NCBI RefSeq assembly: GCF_000430685.1
Contig: NZ_AUMM01000008.1
Location: 1-64,000, forward strand
DNA length: 64,000 bases
Source of the DNA: Tuberibacillus calidus DSM 17572
GTDB lineage: Bacteria > Bacillota > Bacilli > Bacillales > Sporolactobacillaceae
Direction of reading: 5' to 3'
Shown: one piece after another, positions 52,083-62,400 of the stretch
How positions within the stretch are numbered: position 1 is the first letter of the stretch
Layout of the letters: each line of letters starts with the position of its first letter
Notes under the pieces: model-generated
Database searches by the model: none
What the model was told of the DNA's origin: nothing
What the model saw: the letters and a program-made list of their open reading frames with translations, nothing else
Translations under genes and position numbers: made by a program

Positions 52083-52727
52083 ATGGGGCTATTACAAGAT
52101 ATAGAACAATTTTTTCATACATATGTCACCTTCGCTTCAATCGAGAAGCTGTTGGAAGGCTATCGCGGGTTTGGGCCATTTCTTGGCATTTTGCTACCGG
52201 GTCTTGAAGCGTTTCTCCCGTTTTTGCCTTTAATCGTCTTTGTCCTCGCCAACGCTGCTGCCTATGGTTTTGCGCTTGGTTTTTTGCTCTCATGGGTCGG
52301 GACTTGTCTTGGTTCCTTTATAGTCTTTATCGTCGTTCGGCGCATTGCTACCAAGCGGTTGAAACAGTCTTTGCAGCGCAGTCAAAAAATCCAATCCATG
52401 CTTCAATGGATTGAGCGTCACGGCTTTGGCCTCGTGTTTTTCGTGCTTTCGATTCCGTTTACGCCGTCTTCGCTCATCAATGTCGTTGCGGGGCTATCAA
52501 ACCTTAGCCTTCGCTCTTTTGCCTTGGCCGTGATGTTAGGAAAGATGGTGATGATTGGCATCATCACGTTTATCGGTACCGACTGGAAGAATATCGTGTC
52601 AGATCCGTCGCGCATCATCCCAGTCATCGTCGGCATCGTGGTTTTTTGGGGCGTCGGGAAATGGATCGAAAAGACATTAAATAAAAAAGCTGGCGAAAAA
52701 GAAAAACATCGGTCAGCCGATAAATAA
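52083..52727 (+). CDS. TVP38/TMEM64 (DedA superfamily) membrane protein
   Basis: The 214-residue protein has five to six spans with family landmarks: GILLPGLEAFLPFLPLIVFVLAN, the WVGTCLGSFIVFIVVRRI loop with paired Arg, and LSIPFTPSSLINVVAGLSNLS. Relatives include B. subtilis YtxB/YdjZ; the superfamily includes undecaprenyl phosphate and phospholipid flippases. AAAGGAG lies before ATG 52083 and GGGG closer to it. Its end overlaps ktrB by 15 bp convergently. Confidence 0.88.
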   Translation: MGLLQDIEQFFHTYVTFASIEKLLEGYRGFGPFLGILLPGLEAFLPFLPLIVFVLANAAAYGFALGFLLSWVGTCLGSFIVFIVVRRIATKRLKQSLQRSQKIQSMLQWIERHGFGLVFFVLSIPFTPSSLINVVAGLSNLSLRSFALAVMLGKMVMIGIITFIGTDWKNIVSDPSRIIPVIVGIVVFWGVGKWIEKTLNKKAGEKEKHRSADK

Positions 52728-54044
52728 TTTTCCGTGCGGATAACGAATGGCATCATTTTCGCGCTGAGCGACAGAAAATAAAAAGGTCAACGGGCCGAGT
52801 TTGCCAAAAATCATCATGAGTGAAAGAACGACTTGTCCCATTGGGCTAAGATGTGAGACAACACCGGCGGAAAGCCCCGTTGTCCCAAACGCCGAGACCG
52901 TTTCAAAAGCTATTTTTAAAAAGGACATGCCCGGCTGTTCGAAGAGTAATAACAGAAATAGGGCGGAAAAAATAACGCCAATAGAAAGCAACGTCACGGT
53001 TAAAGCCTTATAAATATCATATCGATGTATCGTTCGCCCCAGGATCACCGGAGCTTTTTTTCTTTTAATAAAGGCCGAAACCATCGCCATCAAACATAAA
53101 AAGGTCGTCAACTTGATGCCGCCGCCCGTCGATACGGACCCGGAACCGATAAACATGTACATGATCATAAAAAAGAGTGATGCCGGTTCAAGACTGCTAA
53201 TGTCAACAGTGTTAAATCCTGCTGACCGCGTCATCGCTTCCTGAAAGAAAGCCGCAAGCATTGCTTCTCCCATAGGAAGATTCCCGAGGGTTTTCGCATT
53301 GTCCCTTTCAATCAAGAAAATGACGACGGTTCCAATGACATTCAAAATAACTGTGCCGATGATCATAAGTTTGGTATGCAAACTGAATGCCCGCCATCTT
53401 TTTTTATCCCATATATCGTTCATGACAGTAAAACCGATGCCGCCGAGGATTACCAAAGCGCTGATAAGAATGTTTATTGTCACATCCCCAACATAATGGG
53501 ACAGGCTGTCTGGCCAAAACGTAATGCCCGCATTATTAAATGCGGAAACCGAGAGAAAGCCGGCATAAGATAGCCCTCGCCCCCATCCCCACTCAGGAAT
53601 CAATCGAATGGCAAGAAGTATGGCAAAAAAGCCTTCAAAAAAAGCCGAAAAAACAAAAAGGCGGCGAACGAGGCGCATAATGCCCGAAATGGAATGTTGA
53701 TTTAAAGCTTCTTGAATCATGAGCTTTTGGTGAATAGAAATGGGGATATTCAATGCCGAAAAAACAATGACGGCGATTGTCATAATGCCTAGCCCGCCGA
53801 GTTGGATGAGCAGTAGGATCACGATATGACCGGCTGGAGAAAACACATCGCCGTTAAAAACGGTCAGAAGCCCGGTGACGGTGGTCGCCGAAGTGGCCGT
53901 AAAAAAAGCGGTGAGCCAAGAGATCGGTTCTTTCAATGTGAAAGGGCATTTGAGCAAAATCGTCCCAATGAAAATCAAAAAAAGATAGGATAAGACCAAG
54001 ATTCGGGCAGGATTGTGCCACCCTTTATTATGAATCACTGCCAT
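52713..54044 (-). CDS. ktrB: KtrB/TrkH family potassium uptake channel subunit
   Basis: The 443-residue protein carries four pore loops in the TrkH/KtrB pattern: TATSATTVTGL, SVSAFNNAGIT, AMTRSAGFNTVD and TVSAFGTTGLSAG, each with the selectivity Gly or its usual substitute (first loop VTGL). Length fits KtrB/KtrD rather than the longer TrkH. GGGGGG six bases before ATG 54044 is the preferred start. The gating ring protein KtrA/C is not in the window. K+ entry is driven by membrane potential and possibly Na+. Confidence 0.92.
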   Translation of the reverse strand: MAVIHNKGWHNPARILVLSYLFLIFIGTILLKCPFTLKEPISWLTAFFTATSATTVTGLLTVFNGDVFSPAGHIVILLLIQLGGLGIMTIAVIVFSALNIPISIHQKLMIQEALNQHSISGIMRLVRRLFVFSAFFEGFFAILLAIRLIPEWGWGRGLSYAGFLSVSAFNNAGITFWPDSLSHYVGDVTINILISALVILGGIGFTVMNDIWDKKRWRAFSLHTKLMIIGTVILNVIGTVVIFLIERDNAKTLGNLPMGEAMLAAFFQEAMTRSAGFNTVDISSLEPASLFFMIMYMFIGSGSVSTGGGIKLTTFLCLMAMVSAFIKRKKAPVILGRTIHRYDIYKALTVTLLSIGVIFSALFLLLLFEQPGMSFLKIAFETVSAFGTTGLSAGVVSHLSPMGQVVLSLMMIFGKLGPLTFLFSVAQRENDAIRYPHGKLFIG

Positions 54045-54124
54045 TAGCCACCCCCCTTTAAGCATATTTTCCCCTGAATTTCGCAAGCTATGAGAAAGAG
54101 AGGATGAAAAAGGGGAGAATCACT

Positions 54125-55546
54125 GTGACTGTTGACCATTGGTGGTCCATTATTCCGTTTCTTGTCGTCATTCCCGTGGCCATGTTGACACATAAAGTGC
54201 TGCCTGCACTCATCATTGGTTTAATCGTCGGATCGTATATTTATAACCCGCATCCCATCGGGGGGATTCAGTCAGCGGTTCAGTTTGTTGTTAAGGCTTT
54301 GACCGATAAAAGCAATATCGAAATCATCTTATTCCTTTATATTTTTACCGGTTTGGTCGGCATGATGAAACATTCCGGAGGCATTAAAGGCTTCGTGAAA
54401 TGGTCGGCGGAGCATGTCCAAACAAAACGGCAAGCTTTGCTCCTAATTTGGGCCTCCACGATCGGCACATTCAGTTCACCAACATTCCGCATTGTCACCG
54501 TCGGCCCGATCATGCGCGCCTTGCTTGAAAAAATGAAGATGCGGGGAGAAGAATTGGGATACGTCATCGAGACGACGGGGACGGCTTTAATTGCTTTAAT
54601 TCCTGTGGCCACTGCCTTCGTTGGCTACATGACGTCGGTGATTGATGTGTCCTTGCAAAATGAACATCTTCAAGCCGACCCGTATGAACTATTTATACAA
54701 AGCATCCCGTTTAATTTTTTCTCGTTTGCGATTATACTTTTAGGCATTTACTTGAGTTTTTTCCATCGCGATAAAAATAAAGCCGTCAAGAAAACCGAAC
54801 AGCCGGAAAACCGGAAACAGGCAGAAGCCAAGGGGTGGGAAGATTGTCATCCGGTCGTGGCGCGAAATTTACCGGCAAAACCGATCAACTTAATCGTTCC
54901 TCTCTTTTTGGATATCGTTTTAACCCTTGTCCTCACATATCTGAGCGGGGTACATAATGGTTATCACGGGCTCCGCGCCTTTACAAAAGCCGACGTCTTG
55001 AGCGCCATGTTGGTCGCTTTGATCATCGCCATGTTAGTGACATTTATTTTTTATTTGTTCCAGAAGTTTACATTGGATGATCTTCTGCGGGAATTTATCA
55101 GCGGTGGCAATCAGTTGATGAATGTCGTCATTTTATTAAGCGTCGTTTGGGGTTTAACACTCGTCACGGATAAGCTTGGCTTTGCCGGGTTTGTCACCGA
55201 CCACATGGGCTGGATTCCGACGTCGATCATTCCCCCCGTTCTTTTTTTGGTTGGCTGCGTTATTTCTTATTTTATTGGTTCGTCATGGGGGACATGGGGA
55301 ATACTCATGCCTTTAGGTATCGCCCTCGCGCATTCTTCCGGGGCTGATTTAGCCGTTGTCGTCGGTGCGGTCTTTGCCAGCGGGGCCTTTGGGACGTTTT
55401 CCTCACCGCTCAGTGATGATACGAACACCATGGCCGGCGTCTTGGATCTTGAGGCGGTATCCTATGCGCGTTTTAAATTAAAAACCGCTTTGATTGCCGC
55501 AGCAGTTGCCACTGTTGGTTACATGATCACATCGTTTTTTATTTAG
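54125..55546 (+). CDS. NhaC-like Na+/H+ antiporter family protein
   Basis: The 473-residue membrane protein has about eleven spans. The two inverted-topology halves show TFSSPTFRIVTVGPIMRAL with VIETTGTALIALIPVATAFVGYM, and SSWGTWGILMPLGIAL with FGTFSSPLSDDTNTMAG, which are NhaC landmarks. GGGGAG seven bases before GTG 54125 favours it over ATG 54104. It is divergent from ktrB with about 80 bases between starts, and the pair together would manage Na+ and K+. Relatives also exchange malate or lactate with Na+ (MleN), so substrate is open. Confidence 0.85.
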   Translation: MTVDHWWSIIPFLVVIPVAMLTHKVLPALIIGLIVGSYIYNPHPIGGIQSAVQFVVKALTDKSNIEIILFLYIFTGLVGMMKHSGGIKGFVKWSAEHVQTKRQALLLIWASTIGTFSSPTFRIVTVGPIMRALLEKMKMRGEELGYVIETTGTALIALIPVATAFVGYMTSVIDVSLQNEHLQADPYELFIQSIPFNFFSFAIILLGIYLSFFHRDKNKAVKKTEQPENRKQAEAKGWEDCHPVVARNLPAKPINLIVPLFLDIVLTLVLTYLSGVHNGYHGLRAFTKADVLSAMLVALIIAMLVTFIFYLFQKFTLDDLLREFISGGNQLMNVVILLSVVWGLTLVTDKLGFAGFVTDHMGWIPTSIIPPVLFLVGCVISYFIGSSWGTWGILMPLGIALAHSSGADLAVVVGAVFASGAFGTFSSPLSDDTNTMAGVLDLEAVSYARFKLKTALIAAAVATVGYMITSFFI

Positions 55547-55555
55547 AGGCAAAGG

Positions 55556-55647
55556 AAAGGGCGGAATGGGGCTTGCCAAACGAGCACAACCGCTTGGAGG
55601 TGAAGGGTGCTGGGTGGTTCTGCAAGGTATAGAATGCCGCCCTTTTT
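55556..55647. terminator. terminator-like inverted repeat enclosing 72 nt
   Basis: AAAGGGCGG at 55556-55564 and CCGCCCTTT at 55637-55645 are perfect 9-bp arms, and T follows to 55647. The loop of 72 nt is far longer than usual and recalls the element at 23345. A short shared motif, TGCTGGG with GCAAGG soon after, lies near the right arm in both. Confidence 0.65.
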
Positions 55648-55682
55648 CCCAAATTACATAAATGAGAAAGGTGGATAAAAAC

Positions 55683-56132
55683 ATGGCGGATAAAAAACTG
55701 ATTAATTTTCTCAATCAAGAACTAGCCAATTTTAACGTGATGTATGTCAAACTTCACCGTTATCACTGGTTTATTCAAGGACGACATTTTTATACGTTGC
55801 ATAAGCTTTTTGAGGAGCTTTACAACGAGATGGCCGAGGATTTGGATGAACTTGCTGAGCGGATTTTGGCAATTGGAGGAAAACCGCTGGCCACAATGAG
55901 CAAGTATTTAGATGAGACGACGCTGAAGGAAGCGTCGGCTGATGATAAGGAAAACGAAGTCATGCGCCAATTGAACGAAGATTATAGGCAGATGATTAAA
56001 GAAATGAAGGAGACCGGTCTAACACTCGCTCAAGAAGCAAACGATGACGGTACAGAAGATATGTTGATCGGTTTCATTAAAAAATTTGAGAAACATTGCT
56101 GGATGTTTCGAGCGTTTTTGGCATATGAATAG
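55683..56132 (+). CDS. dps: Dps family DNA-binding ferritin-like protein
   Basis: The 149-residue four-helix protein oxidises and stores iron in a dodecamer and protects DNA. The inter-subunit ferroxidase site is visible as LHRYHWFIQGRHFYTLH followed by the DLDELAERILAIGG helix with the acidic ligands. AAAGGTGG precedes ATG 55683; ATG 55662 is less well placed. B. subtilis homologues are Dps and MrgA; promoter elements that would separate them (SigB or PerR) were not found. Confidence 0.94.
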   Translation: MADKKLINFLNQELANFNVMYVKLHRYHWFIQGRHFYTLHKLFEELYNEMAEDLDELAERILAIGGKPLATMSKYLDETTLKEASADDKENEVMRQLNEDYRQMIKEMKETGLTLAQEANDDGTEDMLIGFIKKFEKHCWMFRAFLAYE

Positions 56133-56150
56133 AATGAACAAAGGAATTGA

Positions 56151-56175
56151 AGCCTGGGCGTTGCCTGGGCTTTTT
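56151..56175 (+). terminator. intrinsic terminator of dps
   Basis: AGCCTGGGC at 56151-56159 pairs with GCCTGGGCT at 56163-56171 (with G-U pairs) around GTT, and five T follow. Confidence 0.85.
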
Positions 56176-56250
56176 GTTTGTTCATTGCCGGTAAAAAGGT
56201 GCACGCGGTTAGCCTAATAGGCTAGAATGAAAAAGAAAGGAGCGAACACC

Positions 56251-56691
56251 ATGAAAAAAGGTCTTATCAAAATGGAAAACGGCGAAGAAATACTCATTGA
56301 ATTCTTCCCAAATGAAGCCCCGAATACGGTAGCAAATTTTGAAAAACTGGCGAATTCCGGTTTCTACAACGGCGTTACCTTTCATCGCGTGATCCCCGGA
56401 TTTGTCAGCCAAGGCGGGGACCCCACGGGTACCGGCATGGGCGGTCCGGGTTATACGATAAAATGCGAAACAGAAGGCAACCCTCACAAACACGTGCAAG
56501 GGGCGGTGTCAATGGCTCATGCCGGAAAAGATACCGGTGGCAGTCAATTCTTTATTGTTCACCAACCCCAACCGCACTTGGATGGCGTCCATACCGTTTT
56601 CGGACAAGTGATAAGCGGCATGGAAACCGTCCTGAATATGAAAAACGGCGATGTGATGCAAGAAGTTAAAGTGTGGGACGAGGAAGAATAA
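56251..56691 (+). CDS. ppiB: cyclophilin-type peptidyl-prolyl cis-trans isomerase
   Basis: The 146-residue cytoplasmic cyclophilin has [19 protein letters not shown] with the catalytic Arg and Phe, [19 protein letters not shown] and [12 protein letters not shown]. This is the complete short bacterial form without signal peptide. GAAAGGAG precedes ATG 56251. It is a single-gene unit between terminators. Confidence 0.96.
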   Translation: MKKGLIKMENGEEILIEFFPNEAPNTVANFEKLANSGFYNGVTFHRVIPGFVSQGGDPTGTGMGGPGYTIKCETEGNPHKHVQGAVSMAHAGKDTGGSQFFIVHQPQPHLDGVHTVFGQVISGMETVLNMKNGDVMQEVKVWDEEE

Positions 56692-56705
56692 ACAAGACAG
56701 GCAAA

Positions 56706-56739
56706 AAGCTGACTCCGAATGAAACGGGGTCAGTTTTTT
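56706..56739 (+). terminator. intrinsic terminator of ppiB
   Basis: CTGACTCC at 56709-56716 pairs with GGGGTCAG at 56726-56733 (one G-U pair), followed by TTTTTT. Confidence 0.9.
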
Positions 56740-56928
56740 CGTCTTTTATCCAGGCGTTTTTCATTTTTAGTCCCGAAGCACATGCAACGACTGAGGTTGA
56801 GCGCTCATAGACAACGGCTGAGGGCCCTTGGCAGCTGCAATCACAGATTTATGATTTATTTAAAAACTCATTGCCACACTTAATATTCTTTGATAAAGTT
56901 TAAAATTAAATAAAAGGGGGGAGAGAGA

Positions 56929-57723
56929 ATGATTCGAAAGCTGACAGAAAATGACCGGGACGCCTGTTTTCAATTAGTCAAAAAGAAACCCGCGGAAAAT
57001 TTATTTATTATCGGTGACCTTGAAGCGTTTGGTTTTGAGCAGGACTTTCAGGAAATATGGGGTGATTTTACAGAAGACGGGGGCCTTCGCGCGGTCTTAT
57101 TGCGGTATAACATCAATTTTATCCCTTATGCCGAAGGCCCATTTGATGCCCAAGGATTCGCTGAAATCATCAACCATCATCCTGAGGTGAAGCAACTTTC
57201 AGGTTTGGAAGAAATCACCGAGTCCATCGTGCCATATCTTTCTAAGCCCGTGAAACAAAACCGATTGTGTTATTACGCAAAATGCGAAAACGGCGCGAAA
57301 CTTCCAACCGATCTGGATTTGACACCCGTTCGCAAAGCGACGATCGGTGATATTGATCGTTTGATTGCTTTGCAATCACAAATACCGGAATTTGCGACAT
57401 TCCCTCGCAATCCGGGAAGCATGAAACGATGCATGGAAAAGGGCATCGCCCGTTCATTTTTTATAGAAGAGGATGGACAAATCGTGTCAAGCGCGTCAAC
57501 GACGGCGGAAAATTCTTATGCCGCAATGGTTGTTGCTGTTTGCACGCTTCAAGAGTATAAGAGAAAGGGTTATGCGACGCGGTGTTTGACCCGTTTGGCG
57601 CAGGAAGTGTTACAAGAAGGAAAGGTCTTATGTTTATTTTACGATAACCCTGAAGCGGGCAAGATTTATAAGAGACTTGGTTATGTTGACATAGGAAAAT
57701 GGGCGGTCAGAGCATTACAATAG
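56929..57723 (+). CDS. GNAT acetyltransferase with an N-terminal extra domain
   Basis: The 264-residue protein has a C-terminal GNAT domain with the acetyl-CoA loop VAVCTLQEYKRKGYATRCLT at about 205-224 and CLFYDNPEAGKIYKRLGY near the end. The N-terminal 130 residues form a second, degenerate GNAT-like half (IRKLTENDRDACFQLV... FIIGDLEAFGF). This layout occurs in Bacillus proteins of unknown substrate. GGGGGGAGAGAGA precedes ATG 56929. The tag gene follows after 21 bases and is probably co-transcribed. Confidence 0.88.
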   Translation: MIRKLTENDRDACFQLVKKKPAENLFIIGDLEAFGFEQDFQEIWGDFTEDGGLRAVLLRYNINFIPYAEGPFDAQGFAEIINHHPEVKQLSGLEEITESIVPYLSKPVKQNRLCYYAKCENGAKLPTDLDLTPVRKATIGDIDRLIALQSQIPEFATFPRNPGSMKRCMEKGIARSFFIEEDGQIVSSASTTAENSYAAMVVAVCTLQEYKRKGYATRCLTRLAQEVLQEGKVLCLFYDNPEAGKIYKRLGYVDIGKWAVRALQ

Positions 57724-57744
57724 TTTTAGAAGTAGGTGTTTTTA

Positions 57745-58245
57745 ATGGTTGAAAGATGCAAGTGGTGTCAAGATGATCCGCTTCTCATTGCGTACCATGA
57801 TCACGAATGGGGCAGAGAAACGCATGATGACCAACTTTTATTTGAATATTTGACGCTTGAACTTTTCCAATCCGGTTTAAGCTGGAGGACAGTTTTACAT
57901 AAAAGAGAAGCCATGCGGGAAGCTTTTGCTGGCTTTGATTTTAATAAAGTAAAAGCTTTCGATCAGAAAAAGGTGGAAGCTCTGATGCAGCATCCCGGGA
58001 TCATTAAAAATCGCCGTAAAATTGAAGCGACGATTAAGAACGCCGGGGTTGTCGCTGAACTCGTCAAAAAGCACGGCTCGTTTGACCGATTTCTAGAAAC
58101 ACTGCCCGCTGACGTTGAAGAAAAGAAAAAAGCCCTCAGTAAGGTTTTTTACCATGTCGGCCCGACGGTCGCGGAAAGCTTCTTTCAAGCGGCAGGCATC
58201 ATTCCGGTCATTCATGATGAAACATGCTTTCTTTTAAAAAAATAA
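57745..58245 (+). CDS. tag: DNA-3-methyladenine glycosylase I
   Basis: The 166-residue enzyme excises 3-methyladenine from DNA. Zinc ligands Cys5, His18, His157 and Cys161 match those of E. coli Tag (Cys4, His17, His175, Cys179), and Glu39 in LTLELFQSGLSW corresponds to the catalytic Glu38. It is about 20 residues shorter than E. coli Tag, with the loss between the HhH region and the last zinc ligands. GTAGGTG precedes ATG 57745. Confidence 0.95.
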   Translation: MVERCKWCQDDPLLIAYHDHEWGRETHDDQLLFEYLTLELFQSGLSWRTVLHKREAMREAFAGFDFNKVKAFDQKKVEALMQHPGIIKNRRKIEATIKNAGVVAELVKKHGSFDRFLETLPADVEEKKKALSKVFYHVGPTVAESFFQAAGIIPVIHDETCFLLKK

Positions 58246-58337
58246 TTGACGTGAATTCTTACGGAAAAAAATCATGACAAGGAAGCGTCCTTCAAGTTAT
58301 ACTTACCGTAAAAGGGTATGACGGGAGTGAGGCGCAA

Positions 58338-59168
58338 GTGGATCAAATTGTGGAACTGGATTGGTTAGCGAATCGATTGGATGACCCTCTGCTCGTGATT
58401 GTCGACTGCCGCTTTAATCTGGCAGACCCAGCGGAAGGAAAGAAAAAATACTTTGAGTCGCATATACCAGGGGCGGTCTATTTTGATCTTGAAAAAGATT
58501 TATCTGGCCCCGTCGGGCGTCACGGCGGCCGTCACCCGCTTCCGGACCCGAAACGGTTTGCGGAACTGCTCGGAAATGCGGGCATTAACCAAACGAAAAC
58601 CGTCGTCGCTTATGATGACGAAAAAGGATCGAATGCGGCGCGGTTCTGGTGGCTGCTCCGCTATCACGGCCATCAAAACGTGGCTGTGCTAAACGAAGGG
58701 TTTTCCGCTTGGGTCAAACGGGGGTATCCGATCACGGCTGAAGTGGCAAAGCCAAAAACGGTGACCTTTATTCCTAATTTGCATCACGAGTGGGTCGTGC
58801 CGATGGCGGGTGTCAAATTCCGTCCGGATGGCGAACCGCTCATTGATTCACGCGCACCGGAGCGATACAGAGGCGAAGTCGAGCCGATTGATGCCAAAGC
58901 CGGTCATATACCAGGTGCGGAAAATTGGTTTTGGGAAGATAATTTAAGAGATGGCAAATGGCTGCCTACGGAAGAATTAAAAGAGCGTTTCCAACCATTG
59001 AAGAAAAAAGCGCAAGTTACCGTGTATTGTGGTTCAGGTGTCACGGCTTGTGCCAACATTTTGGCGATGACCCAAGCCGGGCTCAAAAATGTCCGCCTTT
59101 ACCCTGGCAGTTGGAGCGATTGGATCAGTTATCCTAATAATCCGATCGAAACAGGTGATACGCATTAA
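58338..59168 (+). CDS. two-domain sulfurtransferase (thiosulfate/3-mercaptopyruvate type)
   Basis: The 276-residue protein has an inactive N-terminal rhodanese domain (about 1-135) and an active C-terminal one with the nucleophile Cys231 in VYCGSGVTA. The CGSGVTA loop is of the 3-mercaptopyruvate sulfurtransferase type; rhodaneses usually have CRxGxT/R. Conserved HIPGAVYFDLEKDLSG and AGHIPGAENWFWEDNL support the fold. GGGAGTGAGG precedes GTG 58338. A symmetric terminator follows at once. Confidence 0.9.
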   Translation: MDQIVELDWLANRLDDPLLVIVDCRFNLADPAEGKKKYFESHIPGAVYFDLEKDLSGPVGRHGGRHPLPDPKRFAELLGNAGINQTKTVVAYDDEKGSNAARFWWLLRYHGHQNVAVLNEGFSAWVKRGYPITAEVAKPKTVTFIPNLHHEWVVPMAGVKFRPDGEPLIDSRAPERYRGEVEPIDAKAGHIPGAENWFWEDNLRDGKWLPTEELKERFQPLKKKAQVTVYCGSGVTACANILAMTQAGLKNVRLYPGSWSDWISYPNNPIETGDTH

Positions 59169-59196
59169 AGTGCCCTTTTTAAAGGGCACTTTTTTT
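59167..59196 (+). terminator. intrinsic terminator of the sulfurtransferase gene
   Basis: AAAGTGCCCTTT at 59167-59178 pairs with AAAGGGCACTTT at 59181-59192, and T follows to 59196. The 284 bases to addB contain only a small GAAATGG/CCATTTC hairpin near 59255. Confidence 0.93.
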
Positions 59197-59480
59197 AATA
59201 GTTTAGTAAGGGCATTGGTAAGGCTTTTCTAACGGCAATTTTTTTCGTTTCCAGAAATGGTATCGCCATTTCCTATGTATCCGTCACTTTCCCCCTAACA
59301 GCAAAGTAAAAAGACGCAATCCTTTGACTGAAGCTTTCCCTTTTTTAGGTATGGTCATAGGGTAAGCTATAAGTAAAAAATCTGGCGTGAATCTATTGTC
59401 TCTGCTGAGATCCGTTCATCTTCTCATGAGTCAAAATCCATGAGATAATAGGATCACAGAATAGGATCGGAGTGAAACAC

Positions 59481-62400
59481 ATGGCTTTAAGGTTGGTCAT
59501 CGGCCGTTCGGGAACCGGGAAGACGCATCTTTGTTTTAAAGAAGTAGAGGAAAAATTGATCAACGAACCGGATGGTGCGCCTTTAATCTATATCGTTCCG
59601 GATCAAATGACCTTTCATACAGAGTATGCGTTTGCCACATTGCCGAATCTTTCGGGCATGACGCGGCTTAATGTCTACAGTTTTTCACGGTTTTCGCTTC
59701 GCGTTTTGGAGCGCATGGGCGGCGTGACGAGAACGCATTTAACGACAGCCGGTTTAGCGATGATGTTGAGGAAAATTATCGAAAACCGTAAGTCCGAATT
59801 GAAAGTGTTTAAGAAAGCCGCCGACCAACGCGGTTTTTATACCCTTTTGCAACAAACCATTAGTGAATTTAAACGCTATTGCCTCACACCGGATGATATC
59901 GCCCGCCGCCAAAAACAATTGGCTGAAGACGGTCGGGAGGACGAAGCGATTTTAATTGACAAACTGCATGATTTGTATCTCATTTACAATGATTTTGAAA
60001 AAGCGCTACTCGGTAAATATGTTGACAGTGATGATTATCTTAACCTAGCTGCCTCAAAAATTCCGATGTGGGATGAATTAAAAAACGCCGAAGTGTACAT
60101 TGACGGCTTTGACAGTTTTACACCTCAGGAATTCACCGTCATTGCCGCCCTGTTGCAGACCGTAAAGCGCGTGACAGTCACCTTGACATTGGACCGCATT
60201 TATGAAGGACGGACACCGAACGATTTAACCCTCTTTCGCACAACAGCAAAAGCGTGTGTAAAATTACTCAATCTGGTCGAAGAAGAAGGCATTCTTTGCG
60301 AAGAGCCCGTCATATGTGAAGGCAACCGGAAGCTTAAGTTTGAAGGGCTGCGCGCGCTTGAAAAAAATTTTGAGAAGCGTCCGTATGTCATAGGCCCGGT
60401 GGACGGCTCAGTGAAGATCGTTGAAGCCGTCAATCGCCGGGAAGAAATTGAGGCATGCGCCCGGGAGATCCTACAACTTGTCCGCGATGAAGGGTATCGG
60501 TATCGCGATCTAGCCGTTTTAACCCGTGATTTATCTGGTTATCGGGAACTGGTTGAAACCATTTTCGTCGATTACGGCATCCCCCTTTTTATTGACCAAA
60601 AACGGGTCATGCACCACCATCCGCTCATTGAATTAATCCGCTCATCGTTGGATGCAATTGTGCAAAACTGGCGCTATGAAGCGGTTTTTCGGGCGTTTAA
60701 AACCGATTTGTTTTATCCGCTTGGCGATGATATCCAAAAATGGCGCGAAGATGTCGATTTGCTTGAGAACTACGTGCTCGCCTTCGGTATTCACGGTCAG
60801 CATTGGCGGACAAAAGAAGCCTGGATTTACCGGGAGTACCGCGGGCTCGATGAACGCGATGTGCCGCAGAGTAAACAGGAGAAGGCAAAGCAAAAAGAAC
60901 TGAACCGCATCCGTATGAGTCTTTCCGACCCGCTTCTCCAATTGGAACAAAAAATCAAACGGGCGCGAACCGTCAGGGATCAGGCCTTTGAACTGTATCG
61001 CTTTCTTGAGGGATTGAACATTCCCGAGAAAATGGAACGTTTAAGAGACCAGGCAGAAAAGGAAGGGCGTTTGGATGAAGCGCGCGAACATGACCAAGTT
61101 TGGAAGGCGGTCATCGATTTGCTCGATCAATTAGTCGAAGCGGCGGGGCGTGAAAGGATGTCTTTGGAACAGTTTACGCGCATCTTAGACACTGGCTTGG
61201 AAGAATTGCGTTTTGCACTCGTCCCGCCGGCTCTGGATCAAGTTTTAGTCGGGCAGATTGACCGCACCCGGACATCGGGTATCCGCGTGGCATTTATTCT
61301 TGGAGTGAATGAAGGCATTCTTCCGCAAAAACCGCACGAAGACGGTCTCTTATCCGATAATGACCGTGAACAGCTATCAGAACGACAAGTGGAATTGGCG
61401 CCGAATGCTCGCGAACAGCTGCTGCATGAAGAATATTTCATCTATAGAGCCTTTTCGACGCCGAGTGACTGCTTATATCTTTCTTACCCGCTTGCTTCCG
61501 AAGCCGGTGACAGCCTGATGCCTTCGCCGATCATTCATCGTTTGGAAAAGATGTTCCCTGGACTTATTCCGGTTTTTGTGTCGGGAGAGCCTTACGAGGT
61601 GCCAGAAGAAGAACAATGGCCGTTTGTCGTGCCATCAATGCGGACGATCAACCATACCGCAAGCCTTTTGCGCCGTTATCAAAAGGGCTACCCGCTTTCA
61701 GAACTTTGGTGGGGTGTCTATAATTGGTTCATTCAAACGCCGGAATGGCGAAAGCGGACGATGAAGGTGTTAAGCAGCCGCTTTTACGAAAATAAAGAAG
61801 AAAAACTTTCGCGCGAGCTCGCCGAGGCGCTTTACGGGCGGGAAATTCAAGCAAGCGTATCGAGGATGGAATTGTTTAACGGCTGTCCGTTTGCCCAATT
61901 TTCATCTTACGGTTTGCGCCTTAAAGAACGTGAAGTGTTTCGCCTGGAAGCTCCCGACATCGGTCAGCTTTTCCACGCGGCGTTAAGAAAGATGACGGAA
62001 ATCCTGACGAGCCAAAACCGATTGTGGGCCGATTTAACGAAAGCGGAATGCGAATCGCTGGCCTATGAAGTGATCGAACAATTGGCTCCGCGCTTGCAAA
62101 GAGAAATTTTACTGAGTTCTGCGCGCTTCCACTATTTAAAACGCAAACTGCGCAACACCGTGTCGCGTTCAGCCTGGGCGTTGACCCGGCAGGCGAAAGC
62201 GAGTGGCTTTTCCCCTGTAGCCCTAGAGGTGCCGTTTGGACCAGGCAAGGATTTGCCGCCGCTACAGTTTACATTACCTAATGGCGTAAAAATGGAAGTC
62301 GTCGGGCGGATTGACCGTGTGGATAAAGGGAAAACAAGCCAAGGCACTTTGCTTCGCATTATTGATTACAAATCAAGTGAAAAAGACATTAAGCTTTCTG

